Part shown: positions 16,614 to 25,201 of the stretch, in pieces
Layout of the letters: each line of letters begins with the position of its first letter
Position numbering within the stretch: position 1 is the stretch's first letter
DNA from: Candidatus Cloacimonadota bacterium
GTDB lineage: Bacteria; Cloacimonadota; Cloacimonadia; Cloacimonadales; JAIOQZ01
DNA: 64,000 nt
Assembly: GCA_021108395.1 (NCBI GenBank)
Contig: JAIOQZ010000027.1
Coordinates: 124,001-188,000, forward strand
Direction of reading: 5' to 3'
Made by a program: the position numbers and the translations under genes
The notes under the pieces: model-generated
The model's input: only the letters and a program-made list of their open reading frames with translations
Databases searched by the model: none
What the model was told of the DNA's origin: nothing

Positions 16614-18053
16614 ATGGCAAAACTTTTAGGTTTAAAACTTAAATACCAGGATAAGTTCCTGAGCTATGTGACTGAAAAGAGAGATTTCGGGAAGAAGTTC
16701 CTGATTGGTTCGGATCCGAACCTGTTCTGGCAGATTCTCGATAGTCGCTTTCCGAAGCAACACATTCTGATCAGCAAGCATGGGAACACCTTCAAGCTGC
16801 ACCTTCGGCAGGGCATGAACCTCTCCGTTCAACGCGGAGACGAGACTCTGTCGATGGAGGAGCTGAAGCAACGCAAACTCATACGCGGCAATGACCTTAT
16901 ACTGAGCGAAGACACACGCGGCACCATCACCCTGGGCAAGGACTGGGAGATTGAATACGCCTTCTCCAAGCCCTACGCGCATGTGCCCACTCAGGCAGAG
17001 CGTGCACTCATCGCGCAGTTCTCGCGCCGTCCACCAAGCTCGGCGGAGCAGAAATTCACATCTGTGTTTCTGCTATTGGCCATACTGGTCACCGTTATCG
17101 GCATCATTATCTTCCAGACAATGAAACCGGAACCAACGCAAAAACGCTCTCTCGTCGAGCTCTATCAGGCGCGCGAGATGGCGCAGCTCGTGCAGACAGA
17201 CGCCATGGTTGCAGAAGACGCTACAGGTACGGAAGAGGATTATAGCCAGCGTGACGTTGCGGCAGAGCGTGAAGCTTCGGCCGCAGACGCCGAACAAGTG
17301 GTCGCTGAAGCCGCACAGGTCAGCGCAGGCATGATATCCGAAGACCTCGGTTTCGAATTCGATCCGAACGCAGTGCCTCAAGGTGGCATAGCCGGCACAG
17401 ACATTGGCGCCGACGCTATCCTACAGGTAAATCAGGCTTCATCCATCGTATCAACGGGCGGTTCAGGGCGTTCTCTGGCTTCCAACGAAGCCGCAGCCAT
17501 GTTCGATGCCCGCGCCGCAGGTGGCGCCCAGGCGCTGGAAGGCGCTGGCGACATCGGCGGTATGCTGGCTACTGACGCCATCGGCGTTGGCGGTGGCGGC
17601 ATGGCGCTCGAAGCTGTTGACATCGGCCAGATAGCCGGTTCCGGCGGCAGCTTCCAGGTCGTTCAGCTCACCAGCAATGCTCAGTTCCAGTCCATTCGCG
17701 CATCCCGCTACGGTGGTATCGCACGCGTGAGCCAGGAAGAACTGGACATCCTGCCCCCCACCGACCCGCAACGCACCGAGTTCGCCAACATCAAGACCTA
17801 CATCTCCACCTACCAGACACAGGTCGAGAACGCCTTCCGCATCGAGTCCGCAGTGTCTCCGATGCACGGCACGCTCGAGATCACACTGCTCATCCAGGCA
17901 GGCGGCAAGGTGGATGGCGTCGAACTCAGCACCGTTCCCGGCAGTCAGTTCAGCCAGGGTTTCCTGTCCAAAGTGGAAGACATCTGCATGGCCTGGAAGA
18001 TACCCGTCAGCAAGAACACGATTTACTCGTGGCGCATGCAGTTCATGCAGTAA
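16614..18053 (+). CDS. FHA-like / AgmX-PglI C-terminal domain protein (GltG-like)
   Basis: 479 residues in three parts. The cytoplasmic N-terminus (about 20-120) shows F-L-I-G-S-D-P, then P-K-Q-H-I-L-I and K-L-H-L, which resembles an FHA domain only weakly. One membrane helix lies at about 150-168. The periplasmic region is Ala/Gly-rich and low in complexity, followed by a TonB-like AgmX/PglI domain (about 390-479: Y-x3-V-x2-A-F, G-T-L-E-I-T-L-L-I and G-G-K-V-D-G-V). The layout matches GltG of the myxobacterial gliding complex in general form. It is the last gene of the operon, with a terminator just after it. Confidence 0.75.
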   Translation: MAKLLGLKLKYQDKFLSYVTEKRDFGKKFLIGSDPNLFWQILDSRFPKQHILISKHGNTFKLHLRQGMNLSVQRGDETLSMEELKQRKLIRGNDLILSEDTRGTITLGKDWEIEYAFSKPYAHVPTQAERALIAQFSRRPPSSAEQKFTSVFLLLAILVTVIGIIIFQTMKPEPTQKRSLVELYQAREMAQLVQTDAMVAEDATGTEEDYSQRDVAAEREASAADAEQVVAEAAQVSAGMISEDLGFEFDPNAVPQGGIAGTDIGADAILQVNQASSIVSTGGSGRSLASNEAAAMFDARAAGGAQALEGAGDIGGMLATDAIGVGGGGMALEAVDIGQIAGSGGSFQVVQLTSNAQFQSIRASRYGGIARVSQEELDILPPTDPQRTEFANIKTYISTYQTQVENAFRIESAVSPMHGTLEITLLIQAGGKVDGVELSTVPGSQFSQGFLSKVEDICMAWKIPVSKNTIYSWRMQFMQ

Positions 18054-18083
18054 CGCAACAACATCCATAAAGCCCCTTCGGGC

Positions 18084-18120
18084 CTCAGAGTGTTGACGTT
18101 GTCAGCACTCTGAGTTTTTA
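18084..18120 (+). terminator. Rho-independent terminator of the TPR/ExbB/AgmX operon
   Basis: A 14-base stem with one G-T pair (CTCAGAGTGTTGAC / GTCAGCACTCTGAG, loop GTT) at 18084-18114 is followed by TTTTT at 18115-18119. It lies 30 bases after the AgmX-like stop codon. Confidence 0.85.
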
Positions 18121-18158
18121 TCTGGTTTTGCCAACACAAGGTTTTGTCAACAGCCTGT

Positions 18159-18179
18159 AGCTCCTGTGGAGCTTTTTTT
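18159..18179 (+). promoter_or_regulatory. Hairpin covering the priA ribosome-binding site
   Basis: AGCTCC (18159-18164), loop TGT, GGAGCT (18168-18173), then a T run to 18179 directly before ATG 18180. GGAG at 18168-18171 is the only ribosome site for priA, 8 bases before the start, and is locked in the stem. The T run also gives it a terminator shape. It may limit priA translation or end transcription leaking from upstream. Confidence 0.5.
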
Positions 18180-20558
18180 ATGCCCTTCTACGACATAGCG
18201 CTACCCTCGGCTGTGCGGCAGGTTTTCACCTACCGCTCTCAGCAGCCCATTCAACGCGGCTGCCGAGTTGTCGTGCCGCTTGGCAGCCGACTGGTCACCG
18301 GCGTGGTGTGGAACGAGTGTGCGGAATCCGACATCGACAAGAAGCTCAAGCTCCGCGATATTATCGAGCAGGTCGATGAAGCGCCGCTTGTGGGCGAGGA
18401 TTTGCTGTCGCTGGCGCAATGGATGGCCAGTTACTACCGCGCCCCGCTGGGCATGTGCTTCTTCGCCATGCTGCCCGGCGGACTCGACGTCGTTCACCAA
18501 CGAGATGCGCGCTTGTGCAAAGCTCAGTTGCCCCTGGGATGTGACCAGCACGACACCACGCTCTATCAAGCGCTCAGCAGCCTGCACTGGACGCCGCTTG
18601 CCGACCTGAAATCACTGGGCATCCCCGGCCTGCATCGTCGGCTCGAAGCCTTCGAGAGCGCCGGCATTATCTCCCTCCGGCGCAGCCATGACACCCGCGT
18701 GCGCCAGCGCGTGGCCAACCACGTCATTTTGCAAGCTGACAGCGACATTGCGCAGCTCACGGACAGGCAGTCTGAGGTTGTACGACAACTGCGGGAGCAG
18801 GGTGGCGAGGCGCCGCTGGCCCGTCTGGCGGAAAGCTTCAGCTACAGCGTGATTAAAGCGCTACGCAACAAAGGGATTGTGCTTGTGGAGGCGCGTGAAC
18901 AAATTGACGAGGACAAACTGGACGTGCCTGAGTTCGCGCCACAGGAGATAACGCTGACCGACGAGCAGCAGTCGGCGCTGAACGCCATCTCGAAGGCTAT
19001 CGCGGCGCAACGCGGCGAGCCGTTCCTGCTGCACGGCGTGACAGGCAGCGGCAAGACAGAGCTATACATCCGCGCTATCGAGCAGGTGCTGGCGCTCGAA
19101 CGAACCGCGCTCATCCTGGTGCCGGAGATTTCGCTCACGCCGCAGCTCATGGGCCGTTTCTTCGCCGCGTTCGGTGACCGGGTAGCCGTGCTGCACAGTC
19201 ATCTTTCGCTGCGGCAACGCCTGCAACAGTGGCGCAAGCTGGCCGACGGGCGCTGCACTATAGCGCTGGGCGCTCGTAGCGCCATCTTCGCGCCCCTGCG
19301 CCGGCTTGGCGTCATCATCGTGGACGAAGAACACGAGAACAGCTATAAGCAGGACTCGACTCCGCGCTACAACGCCCGCGACATCGCCCTGGTGCGCGCC
19401 CGCAAGCACAGTTGCCCGGTCATTCTGGGCAGCGCCACGCCCTCGCTCGAAAGCTGGCACAACGCCGCCGGCAAACGCTATAGCCTGCTGCAACTGCATC
19501 ACCGGCCATTCGATGTCGCCCTGCCGGAGGTGGCCATCCACGACCTGCGAGGTCAAGAAGATGTCCTCTCGGAGACCCTGCTGGAGCGCATCGAGCACAC
19601 ACTGAAACGGGGTGAGCAGGCACTGCTGTTCCTCAATCGCCGCGGCCACGCCTCGCATGTGCAGTGCATCGGTTGCGGCAATCTCTATCGCTGCCCTCAC
19701 TGCGACATCTCGCTCAGTTACCATAGTCACGGTGACTCGCTGGTGTGTCACTATTGCGGCCACCGGCAATCGCTGCCGCGACGCTGCCCCAAATGCGGCA
19801 ACCCGCGTTACAGCTTTGGGGTGCCGGGCACACAGCAGGTGGAGCAGCGACTGAAAGTGATATTTCCGCAGGCGAGCATACTGCGGATGGACTCGGACAC
19901 AACGTCAGGACGCGACAGCTATACCTCGATGTTCGAGCGGATGCGCAGCGGCGCGATTGACATCCTGCTGGGCACCCAGATGATCGCCAAGGGGCTGGAC
20001 TTCGAGAATGTAAGTCTGGTGGGGGTCGTCAGCGCCGATGTGAGCCTCAACCTGCCCGACTTCCGAGCCGCCGAGCGCACCTTTCAACTGCTGACGCAAG
20101 TGGCCGGACGCGCCGGACGCCGCCACAAAACAGGCCAGGTCATCGTGCAGACGTGGAATCCAGACCACTATGCCATTACATGCGCCCGTGCGCAAAATTT
20201 CGAGGAATTCGCTACGATAGAAAGCGAGCTGCGCAAGCAGTTTTTCTATCCGCCCTACAGCCGACTGGGACGTGTCGTGTTCGCCCACCCCAACGATGCC
20301 CTTCTGCAACGCCTGATGGCAGACACGCAGCAATCTGTCACTTCACTGCGTGGCAGTTTCGCCTCAAACGAGCTACAGGCGCTGGGACCTGTGCCGGCGC
20401 CTTTCACCAAGCTCTTTGACCGCTATCGGCAGCATATCCTGCTCAAAGCGGCCAGTCCATCGGCGCTGTCGCGGGCGATGAAACAACTGCTGGCCGGCCT
20501 CAAGCTGCCCTCGACCGTCAAACTCACCGTCGATATCGATCCATCATCATTGCTATAA
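18180..20558 (+). CDS. priA: Primosomal protein N' (replication restart helicase PriA)
   Basis: 792 residues from ATG 18180. The N-terminal 3'-DNA-binding domain is followed by a superfamily 2 helicase with Walker A G-V-T-G-S-G-K-T-E near residue 286 and Walker B D-E-E-H near 380. A zinc cluster (C-x2-C, C-P-H-C, C-H-Y-C, C-P-K-C, about 498-545) splits the helicase, as in all PriA proteins. Motifs D-S-D-T-T, G-T-Q-M-I-A-K-G and Q-V-A-G-R-A-G-R follow. It reloads the replisome at stalled forks. The longest frame begins at 18144, but family comparison and spacing favour 18180. Confidence 0.96.
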   Translation: MPFYDIALPSAVRQVFTYRSQQPIQRGCRVVVPLGSRLVTGVVWNECAESDIDKKLKLRDIIEQVDEAPLVGEDLLSLAQWMASYYRAPLGMCFFAMLPGGLDVVHQRDARLCKAQLPLGCDQHDTTLYQALSSLHWTPLADLKSLGIPGLHRRLEAFESAGIISLRRSHDTRVRQRVANHVILQADSDIAQLTDRQSEVVRQLREQGGEAPLARLAESFSYSVIKALRNKGIVLVEAREQIDEDKLDVPEFAPQEITLTDEQQSALNAISKAIAAQRGEPFLLHGVTGSGKTELYIRAIEQVLALERTALILVPEISLTPQLMGRFFAAFGDRVAVLHSHLSLRQRLQQWRKLADGRCTIALGARSAIFAPLRRLGVIIVDEEHENSYKQDSTPRYNARDIALVRARKHSCPVILGSATPSLESWHNAAGKRYSLLQLHHRPFDVALPEVAIHDLRGQEDVLSETLLERIEHTLKRGEQALLFLNRRGHASHVQCIGCGNLYRCPHCDISLSYHSHGDSLVCHYCGHRQSLPRRCPKCGNPRYSFGVPGTQQVEQRLKVIFPQASILRMDSDTTSGRDSYTSMFERMRSGAIDILLGTQMIAKGLDFENVSLVGVVSADVSLNLPDFRAAERTFQLLTQVAGRAGRRHKTGQVIVQTWNPDHYAITCARAQNFEEFATIESELRKQFFYPPYSRLGRVVFAHPNDALLQRLMADTQQSVTSLRGSFASNELQALGPVPAPFTKLFDRYRQHILLKAASPSALSRAMKQLLAGLKLPSTVKLTVDIDPSSLL

Positions 20559-20560
20559 GA

Positions 20561-20750
20561 CAGGGGCGCTGCCCCTGACACCCCGTTCGCCTTTTGAAAA
20601 AGGCGAAACCGAAAACTTTTGCGCAAACTGCGTTTGCTATGTACAATACTAATTCTAACGACACAAGGATGCGTTAGCATCCACAAAAAGTTTGGCTTGT
20701 CGCGTAGCGAAGCGGAGTGAGCTTTTAAAGGTTCAGGGGTGGAACCCCTG
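20561..20750. repeat. Nested-palindrome intergenic repeat, copy 1
   Basis: Lies between the convergent ends of priA and the phosphofructokinase gene. Hairpins in order: CAGGGGC/GCCCCTG (20561-20577), TTCGCCTTTT/AAAAGGCGAA (20586-20607), GCAAAC/GTTTGC (20623-20637), GGATGC/GCATCC (20667-20682), CAGGGGT/ACCCCTG (20734-20750). Its core matches the copies at 51738 and 57164, read here on the minus strand. Compared with copy 2 it lacks about 26 bases next to the ACTTTTTGT arm. Probably a mobile or structural intergenic element; it may also serve as a two-way terminator. Confidence 0.8.
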
Positions 20751-20753
20751 TTC

Positions 20754-21965
20754 TTAAAGCAGTTTGGCTACTCGTGGCGCACGGATACGATGACCCACCG
20801 GATAGCTCGATCCAAGCAGCGGCCGCACATAGAACCGGAAAGCGTCGGTCACATGGTTGCCTTCGGCGTTGATGAATTCATCGGGCATGATGCGCGTTTT
20901 GCCGGCCACCTCTTCGAGATTCACCAGCTTGTAATCGACCGAGTAGTAGCCGGTGCGGCGGATGGTGATGGAGCCGTCGCGGTCTTCCCAGATGGCGAAC
21001 TGCGCCGCCTTCTCGCCCACCTCACGCGCCTCCTGCTGGTCAACGTCGCTAACGCAGCCCAGAAACGAGCGTTGCAGATAGCCAAACGTGTCCGCCCGCA
21101 CCCGTTTGATGTCGGTGTGCTTCTTTATGTAATTCGCCAGGAGGTCGCCCAGCATGCCGGTGCCGGAAAGCTGCACATTGCCATGCGCGTCTCGCTCTAC
21201 GTTGTCCACCATCTTGAGCATGATGGATTTGTGATCCTTGTCAACGACACCCTCCGACACCGCCACCACGCAACGGCCATATTTCTTGTAGGCGTTCTTC
21301 ACGTCCGCGACGAACTTGTCGAGGCTGAACGGGCGCTCCGGCAGGTAGATGAGATGCGGGCCGTCGTCGGGATACTTCTGTCCCCAGCAGGCTGCGGCGG
21401 TGAGGAACCCGGCATGCCTACCCATGACCACGCCGATATAGACGCCGGGGATCGAGCGGTTGTCGAGGTTGACGCCGGCAAAAGCCTGGCCCACGAAACG
21501 CGCCGCCGAACCGTAGCCGGGAGTGTGGTCGTTCAGCACCAGATCGTTGTCGATGGTCTTGGGGATGTGAATAGCGCGAAACTCGTAGCCGGCCTTATCC
21601 GCTTCCTGGTTGACGATGCGCACCGTGTCGGATGAGTCGTTGCCGCCGATATAGAAAAAATAGCGTGCGTTGTGCGCCCGCAGCACCTTGAACACCTCGC
21701 GGCAATACGCCTCGTCTGGCTTGTCGCGGGTACTGAGCATTGCGGCGCCGGGCGTGTTGGCCACCTTCTCGAGGTTGTTGGTCGTCTCCTGCGTGAGGTC
21801 GAGAAATTCTTCATCGACAATGCCGCGAACTCCGTGCAAAGCGCCGTAAACGCGAGTCACCTGCTGAAACTTGCGCGATTCGAGCACCACGCCCACCAGT
21901 GACTGGTTGATGACGGCGGTAGGCCCGCCACCCTGCGCCACCACTACCTTTCCTTGTAAAGCCAT
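20754..21965 (-). CDS. Phosphofructokinase, pyrophosphate-dependent type
   Basis: 403 residues, starting at ATG 21965 behind GGGAGG. It phosphorylates fructose 6-phosphate in glycolysis. The phosphate-donor motif is G-G-N-D-S (107-111) and the catalytic motif is P-K-T-I-D-N-D (135-141). In ATP-using enzymes these read GGDGS and PGTIDND. Asp at the first place and Lys at the second are the marks of PPi-dependent enzymes, so the donor is probably pyrophosphate. G-R-H-A-G-F-L is also present. The M20-family gene lies 45 bases upstream on the same strand. Confidence 0.9.
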   Translation of the reverse strand: MALQGKVVVAQGGGPTAVINQSLVGVVLESRKFQQVTRVYGALHGVRGIVDEEFLDLTQETTNNLEKVANTPGAAMLSTRDKPDEAYCREVFKVLRAHNARYFFYIGGNDSSDTVRIVNQEADKAGYEFRAIHIPKTIDNDLVLNDHTPGYGSAARFVGQAFAGVNLDNRSIPGVYIGVVMGRHAGFLTAAACWGQKYPDDGPHLIYLPERPFSLDKFVADVKNAYKKYGRCVVAVSEGVVDKDHKSIMLKMVDNVERDAHGNVQLSGTGMLGDLLANYIKKHTDIKRVRADTFGYLQRSFLGCVSDVDQQEAREVGEKAAQFAIWEDRDGSITIRRTGYYSVDYKLVNLEEVAGKTRIMPDEFINAEGNHVTDAFRFYVRPLLGSSYPVGHRIRAPRVAKLL

Positions 21966-22010
21966 GTCGTCCTCCCGTTGAAAACCTTTGCAATTATGCA
22001 AAGATTTCCC

Positions 22011-23198
22011 TTATATGTGTTTTCGCAAAATCGAGGGGAAAAGCGCGTAGAACCGCGCCGCCAACTCGAGGTCGGCTATCTCGACATACTCGTCCGTTCC
22101 GTGCGAAAGCTCCTCGCGCCCGGGCGCAAAGCCGATGGACGGGATGCCCAGGCGACCCATCGTGGCCACGCCGTTGGTCGAGAAATGCCAGCGCCCCACT
22201 ACCGCCGGTCGGCCAAGCGCCTCGGTGGCGGCCTCGACCCCGGCCTGCACCAGTGGATGGCTCGCGGGCAACACCCATGTGGGGAAAGTTTTCTCCTGTC
22301 GCGCCTCGAGGCCGGCCCAGCTCGTCGCCTCATACATCGGCACCTCGATCTCCGGGCCTTCGCCCACAGCCTGACGCAGCTCCGCCAGAGCGCTCCGGGG
22401 TGTCTCACCGGCAGTGAGGCGGCGGTCGAGATATATCTCGCAGCTATCGGCCACCGAGCACAACGAGGGGCTGGTGGAGCATATCTGTGCGATGGTAACT
22501 GAGCCTTTGCCGAGAAAATCGTCCTCGTGCAGACAGTCGTTCAGCCGCTCGACAGCCTGGATGACCGGCGCCATACGATATATCGCGTTGTCGCCCAGGT
22601 GGGCGTGCGCTCCGTGAGCGCTGCGGCCCCGTGTGCGCACCACAATCTCCATGCGTCCGCGATGCCCGCGATAGACATTCAGGTCGGTGGGTTCGCCCAG
22701 CACGACGAAATCGGGGTGAACGCCTTCCTGCTCGATGAGATGCATCAGCGGGTAGCCGTCGCAGTCCTCCTCCATCACCGAGCCGACCACCCAGAGGGTG
22801 ACGCCATCGAGCAGGCCAAGCTCACGGGCTGCTGCGGCGGCGTGAACCATGCAGGCCACGGCGGGTTTCTCGTCCACCGAGCCGCGCCCCATGATGCGTC
22901 CGTCTCGCTCCGTTGCGGGAAACGGCGGGTGAGTCCAGGCGCTCTCGTCGCCAATGCCGACCACATCAATGTGGCCGTCGTAGAGGATGGTAAGCGGTCC
23001 GTTGCCGATGCGGCCTACGGCGTTGCCCAGGGCATCGGCGCGAACTTCGTCGAAGCCGACGCGGCGCATTTCGTCGAGGATGCGCTGAACCACTTCGCTC
23101 TCCTGGCAACTGTATGACGGGATTGAGACGATGTCTTTGAGAAAGTTTACGATGTGTTGTTTGCGGTCGGCGATGGCGGATATTACCTGCTGAAGCAT
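22011..23198 (-). CDS. M20 family metallohydrolase, YgeY-like
   Basis: 395 residues from ATG 23198 (AAGGAA upstream). Metal-site motifs of M20 peptidases are present: Y-D-G-H-I-D-V-V, M-G-R-G-S-V-D-E-K, then E-E-D and G-E-P-T-D, with H-G-T-D-E near the end. The closest remembered relatives are YgeY-type hydrolases linked to purine/selenium metabolism, which share the phrases F-L-K-D-I-V-S-I-P-S and G-N-A-V-G-R-I-G. The substrate cannot be read from sequence. No other selenium or purine genes are near, so the YgeY link is family-level only. Confidence 0.8.
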   Translation of the reverse strand: MLQQVISAIADRKQHIVNFLKDIVSIPSYSCQESEVVQRILDEMRRVGFDEVRADALGNAVGRIGNGPLTILYDGHIDVVGIGDESAWTHPPFPATERDGRIMGRGSVDEKPAVACMVHAAAAARELGLLDGVTLWVVGSVMEEDCDGYPLMHLIEQEGVHPDFVVLGEPTDLNVYRGHRGRMEIVVRTRGRSAHGAHAHLGDNAIYRMAPVIQAVERLNDCLHEDDFLGKGSVTIAQICSTSPSLCSVADSCEIYLDRRLTAGETPRSALAELRQAVGEGPEIEVPMYEATSWAGLEARQEKTFPTWVLPASHPLVQAGVEAATEALGRPAVVGRWHFSTNGVATMGRLGIPSIGFAPGREELSHGTDEYVEIADLELAARFYALFPSILRKHI

Positions 23199-23224
23199 GT
23201 GTCGTTCCTTGTGATGATTTCCAC

Positions 23225-23276
23225 AGAATATTGAGTTGCAGGAAAACCTTGTCAAGACTTTCCGAAGCTGTATGTT
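23225..23276. promoter_or_regulatory. Candidate divergent promoters sharing a -35 region
   Basis: On the minus strand TTGACA (23250-23255) is followed after 19 bases by TATTCT (23225-23230), pointing at the M20 gene. On the plus strand TTGTCA (23249-23254) is followed after 16 bases by TATGTT (23271-23276), pointing at the nitroreductase gene. The two -35 boxes overlap almost completely. Confidence 0.35.
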
Positions 23277-23305
23277 GTCAGTATATGGATGACTTCGGAG
23301 GAACC

Positions 23306-23830
23306 ATGCAATTTCTCAAACTCGCAAAGAAGCGTTATTCGGCCCGCGCTTTCACAGACAAGCCGGTGAGCCGCAAAGATTTGGAGCAGGTGCTCGAAGC
23401 CGCACGCATTGCGCCATCCGCCAAGAACCTACAACCGCTGCACTTAATCGTGTTCACCGAGCCGGAGATGCGGAAGAAGGTGTTCAGCGCCTACCCTCGC
23501 CGCTGGATCGACCAGGCACAGGCGGTCGTTGTCTGCTGCGTAGATCGTAGCATCTGCTGGCGACGGCCAGACGGCAAGAGCTACGGCGACATCGACGCGG
23601 CAATCGCCATCGACCACATGACGCTGGCCGCTGCGGAACTGGGGCTTGGCACCTGCTGGGTGGGACTGTTCAACGCCTATGAGCTTTCGCTCATCCTCGA
23701 ACTGCCGTCCCACATCGATGTCGTTGCGCTGCTGCCCATCGGCTGGCCGGCAAAGCACGCGGCTTCCTCGCGCCACAACGAACGCAAATCCCTCGACCAG
23801 ATGGTGCACTGGGGAGGTTTCAGCTCATAG
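23306..23830 (+). CDS. Nitroreductase family protein
   Basis: 174 residues from ATG 23306, behind CGGAGG. An FMN-binding nitroreductase fold is indicated by R-Y-S-A-R-A-F near the start (phosphate contact), A-P-S-A-K-N-L-Q-P-L, and G-L-G-T-C-W-V-G in the middle. The short form acts as an NAD(P)H-dependent FMN oxidoreductase with a wide substrate range. It is transcribed alone, away from the M20 gene, and its end overlaps the convergent glycosyltransferase gene by 6 bases. Confidence 0.9.
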   Translation: MQFLKLAKKRYSARAFTDKPVSRKDLEQVLEAARIAPSAKNLQPLHLIVFTEPEMRKKVFSAYPRRWIDQAQAVVVCCVDRSICWRRPDGKSYGDIDAAIAIDHMTLAAAELGLGTCWVGLFNAYELSLILELPSHIDVVALLPIGWPAKHAASSRHNERKSLDQMVHWGGFSS

Positions 23831-25156
23831 CCCTGCCGCTGTGCGCAGCCAATCGCCCAGTAAATCGGGCGCGTCAGTCTGCAAGTGACGGCACAGGTGC
23901 GTGAAGTACACCAGGGGCAGCAGCAGCTCGAAGCTGGGGGCGAGGTGTTCCGGTGACATCTGCCTGGGCTGTAGGCGCTCCCACAGCCGCAGTTCGCGCC
24001 GCAGTCTTTCCACCAGCAATTCGGGCAGGGGCGATGCCTCGCAGGGCGCATCCAGGAAATATTCGCAGGCCCAAGCACGATAGGCCATCCCCATTTTCTC
24101 ATCGTCCACCAGTCCGCCGTTGGGTGTCAGCACCTGCCCCAGAGCATCCCTGGCTGTAGTGGCAAAACGCGCTGCATTGCCCGCCCGCCGCGACCATATA
24201 TCTTCCGCATTAACACTGCCGTGGCAGGCGAACCCGTTATCGCAGGCGGCCGTCTCCAGGCAGGGATAGCAGTCCACCGCGCTTCTCTCCGGCCAGAACC
24301 CCTCGGCGTGTTCGCTCCAGGCCAGCGTTTCCCACGGCGATGCAGGCCCCAGAAACACCGCTGTCACCGGCACATCCAGCGCCGCCGCCACGTGCATCGT
24401 GCCGGTATCGCCGGTCACCAGCAGGTCGCACTCCTTCACGGCGGTGAACAGGCCGGGCACGTCCGTGCGGCCAACGAGATTCTCGACGCGCTCAGGGTTG
24501 CCAACCTGCTTCAGAAAGCTCGTGGCATGGGCAGCCTCGGCCTCCGAACCCAGCAGGCGAATTCGTGTGCCCGACTCGACCAAGCGGTCGGCGAGAGCGG
24601 CAAACTGCGCCAGCGGCCACTGTCGCTTGCGATTGCGCGAGGCAAGCTGAAAGCCGATCAGGCTGCACTGCCCCCACGAGGTGCGCTGGCGAACCGGCGC
24701 TGACGGGCCTGCCTGCGGCAGAAGCTGGCGATAGATGTCGGTGAGGTTGAGGGTGGCCAGCCTGCGGCTGCGAATGAACGACAGCGCGAAGTAGAGCCAG
24801 GCGAGGGCCCCAGGGTCTTGCCCGGCGTAGCCCAGTACGGGCGCGCCAACTGCGCCGGCTATCTGGCCGGCCAGGCGGCCACTGCTGGGGTTCACCACCA
24901 AGCCGTAGCCTGCCTGCTGCAACTGAACGAGAAAAGCGTGTGTGCCCTGACGCAAATTGCTATCGGCGCCGATTGTGGAGTCGAGATCGACAGGCAGGCA
25001 GCGGTCTGCGCCGAGTCGCGCCGCCACCGACGCGAACATAGCGCTGTGCAGCAGGTGCACCTCGGCGCCGAGGTGGGCATCCTGCAACCGTCGCAACAGC
25101 GGCGCGGTTTGCAGCAGGTCTCCCATTTTGGCCAGTTGCAGCAACAGAATCTTCAT
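23825..25156 (-). CDS. Glycosyltransferase family 9 (heptosyltransferase-like)
   Basis: 443 residues from ATG 25156 behind GGAGG. The N-terminus M-K-I-L-L-L-Q-L-A-K-M-G-D-L-L-Q-T matches the GT9 acceptor domain, and V-T-G-D-T-G-T-M-H-V-A-A is the GT9 nucleotide-sugar motif (near 265). Members build lipopolysaccharide core, in keeping with a Gram-negative envelope. A Cys-bearing insert (C-Y-P-C-L-E) follows, then an extra C-terminal helical region of about 100 residues of unknown role. It closes the minus-strand gene train, 45 bases after comEC. Confidence 0.85.
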   Translation of the reverse strand: MKILLLQLAKMGDLLQTAPLLRRLQDAHLGAEVHLLHSAMFASVAARLGADRCLPVDLDSTIGADSNLRQGTHAFLVQLQQAGYGLVVNPSSGRLAGQIAGAVGAPVLGYAGQDPGALAWLYFALSFIRSRRLATLNLTDIYRQLLPQAGPSAPVRQRTSWGQCSLIGFQLASRNRKRQWPLAQFAALADRLVESGTRIRLLGSEAEAAHATSFLKQVGNPERVENLVGRTDVPGLFTAVKECDLLVTGDTGTMHVAAALDVPVTAVFLGPASPWETLAWSEHAEGFWPERSAVDCYPCLETAACDNGFACHGSVNAEDIWSRRAGNAARFATTARDALGQVLTPNGGLVDDEKMGMAYRAWACEYFLDAPCEASPLPELLVERLRRELRLWERLQPRQMSPEHLAPSFELLLPLVYFTHLCRHLQTDAPDLLGDWLRTAAGL

Positions 25157-25201
25157 GCAGCCTCCTCCCCTATCGAACGCCTCGCGGCGCAATTGTCAAG
25201 C

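Noticed and set aside
6878-18053. A standard Tol-Pal or TonB-ExbBD operon
   Set aside because: No TolB, Pal or TonB-dependent receptor is present, two different ExbD genes occur, and the last protein has a long cytoplasmic domain before its membrane helix.
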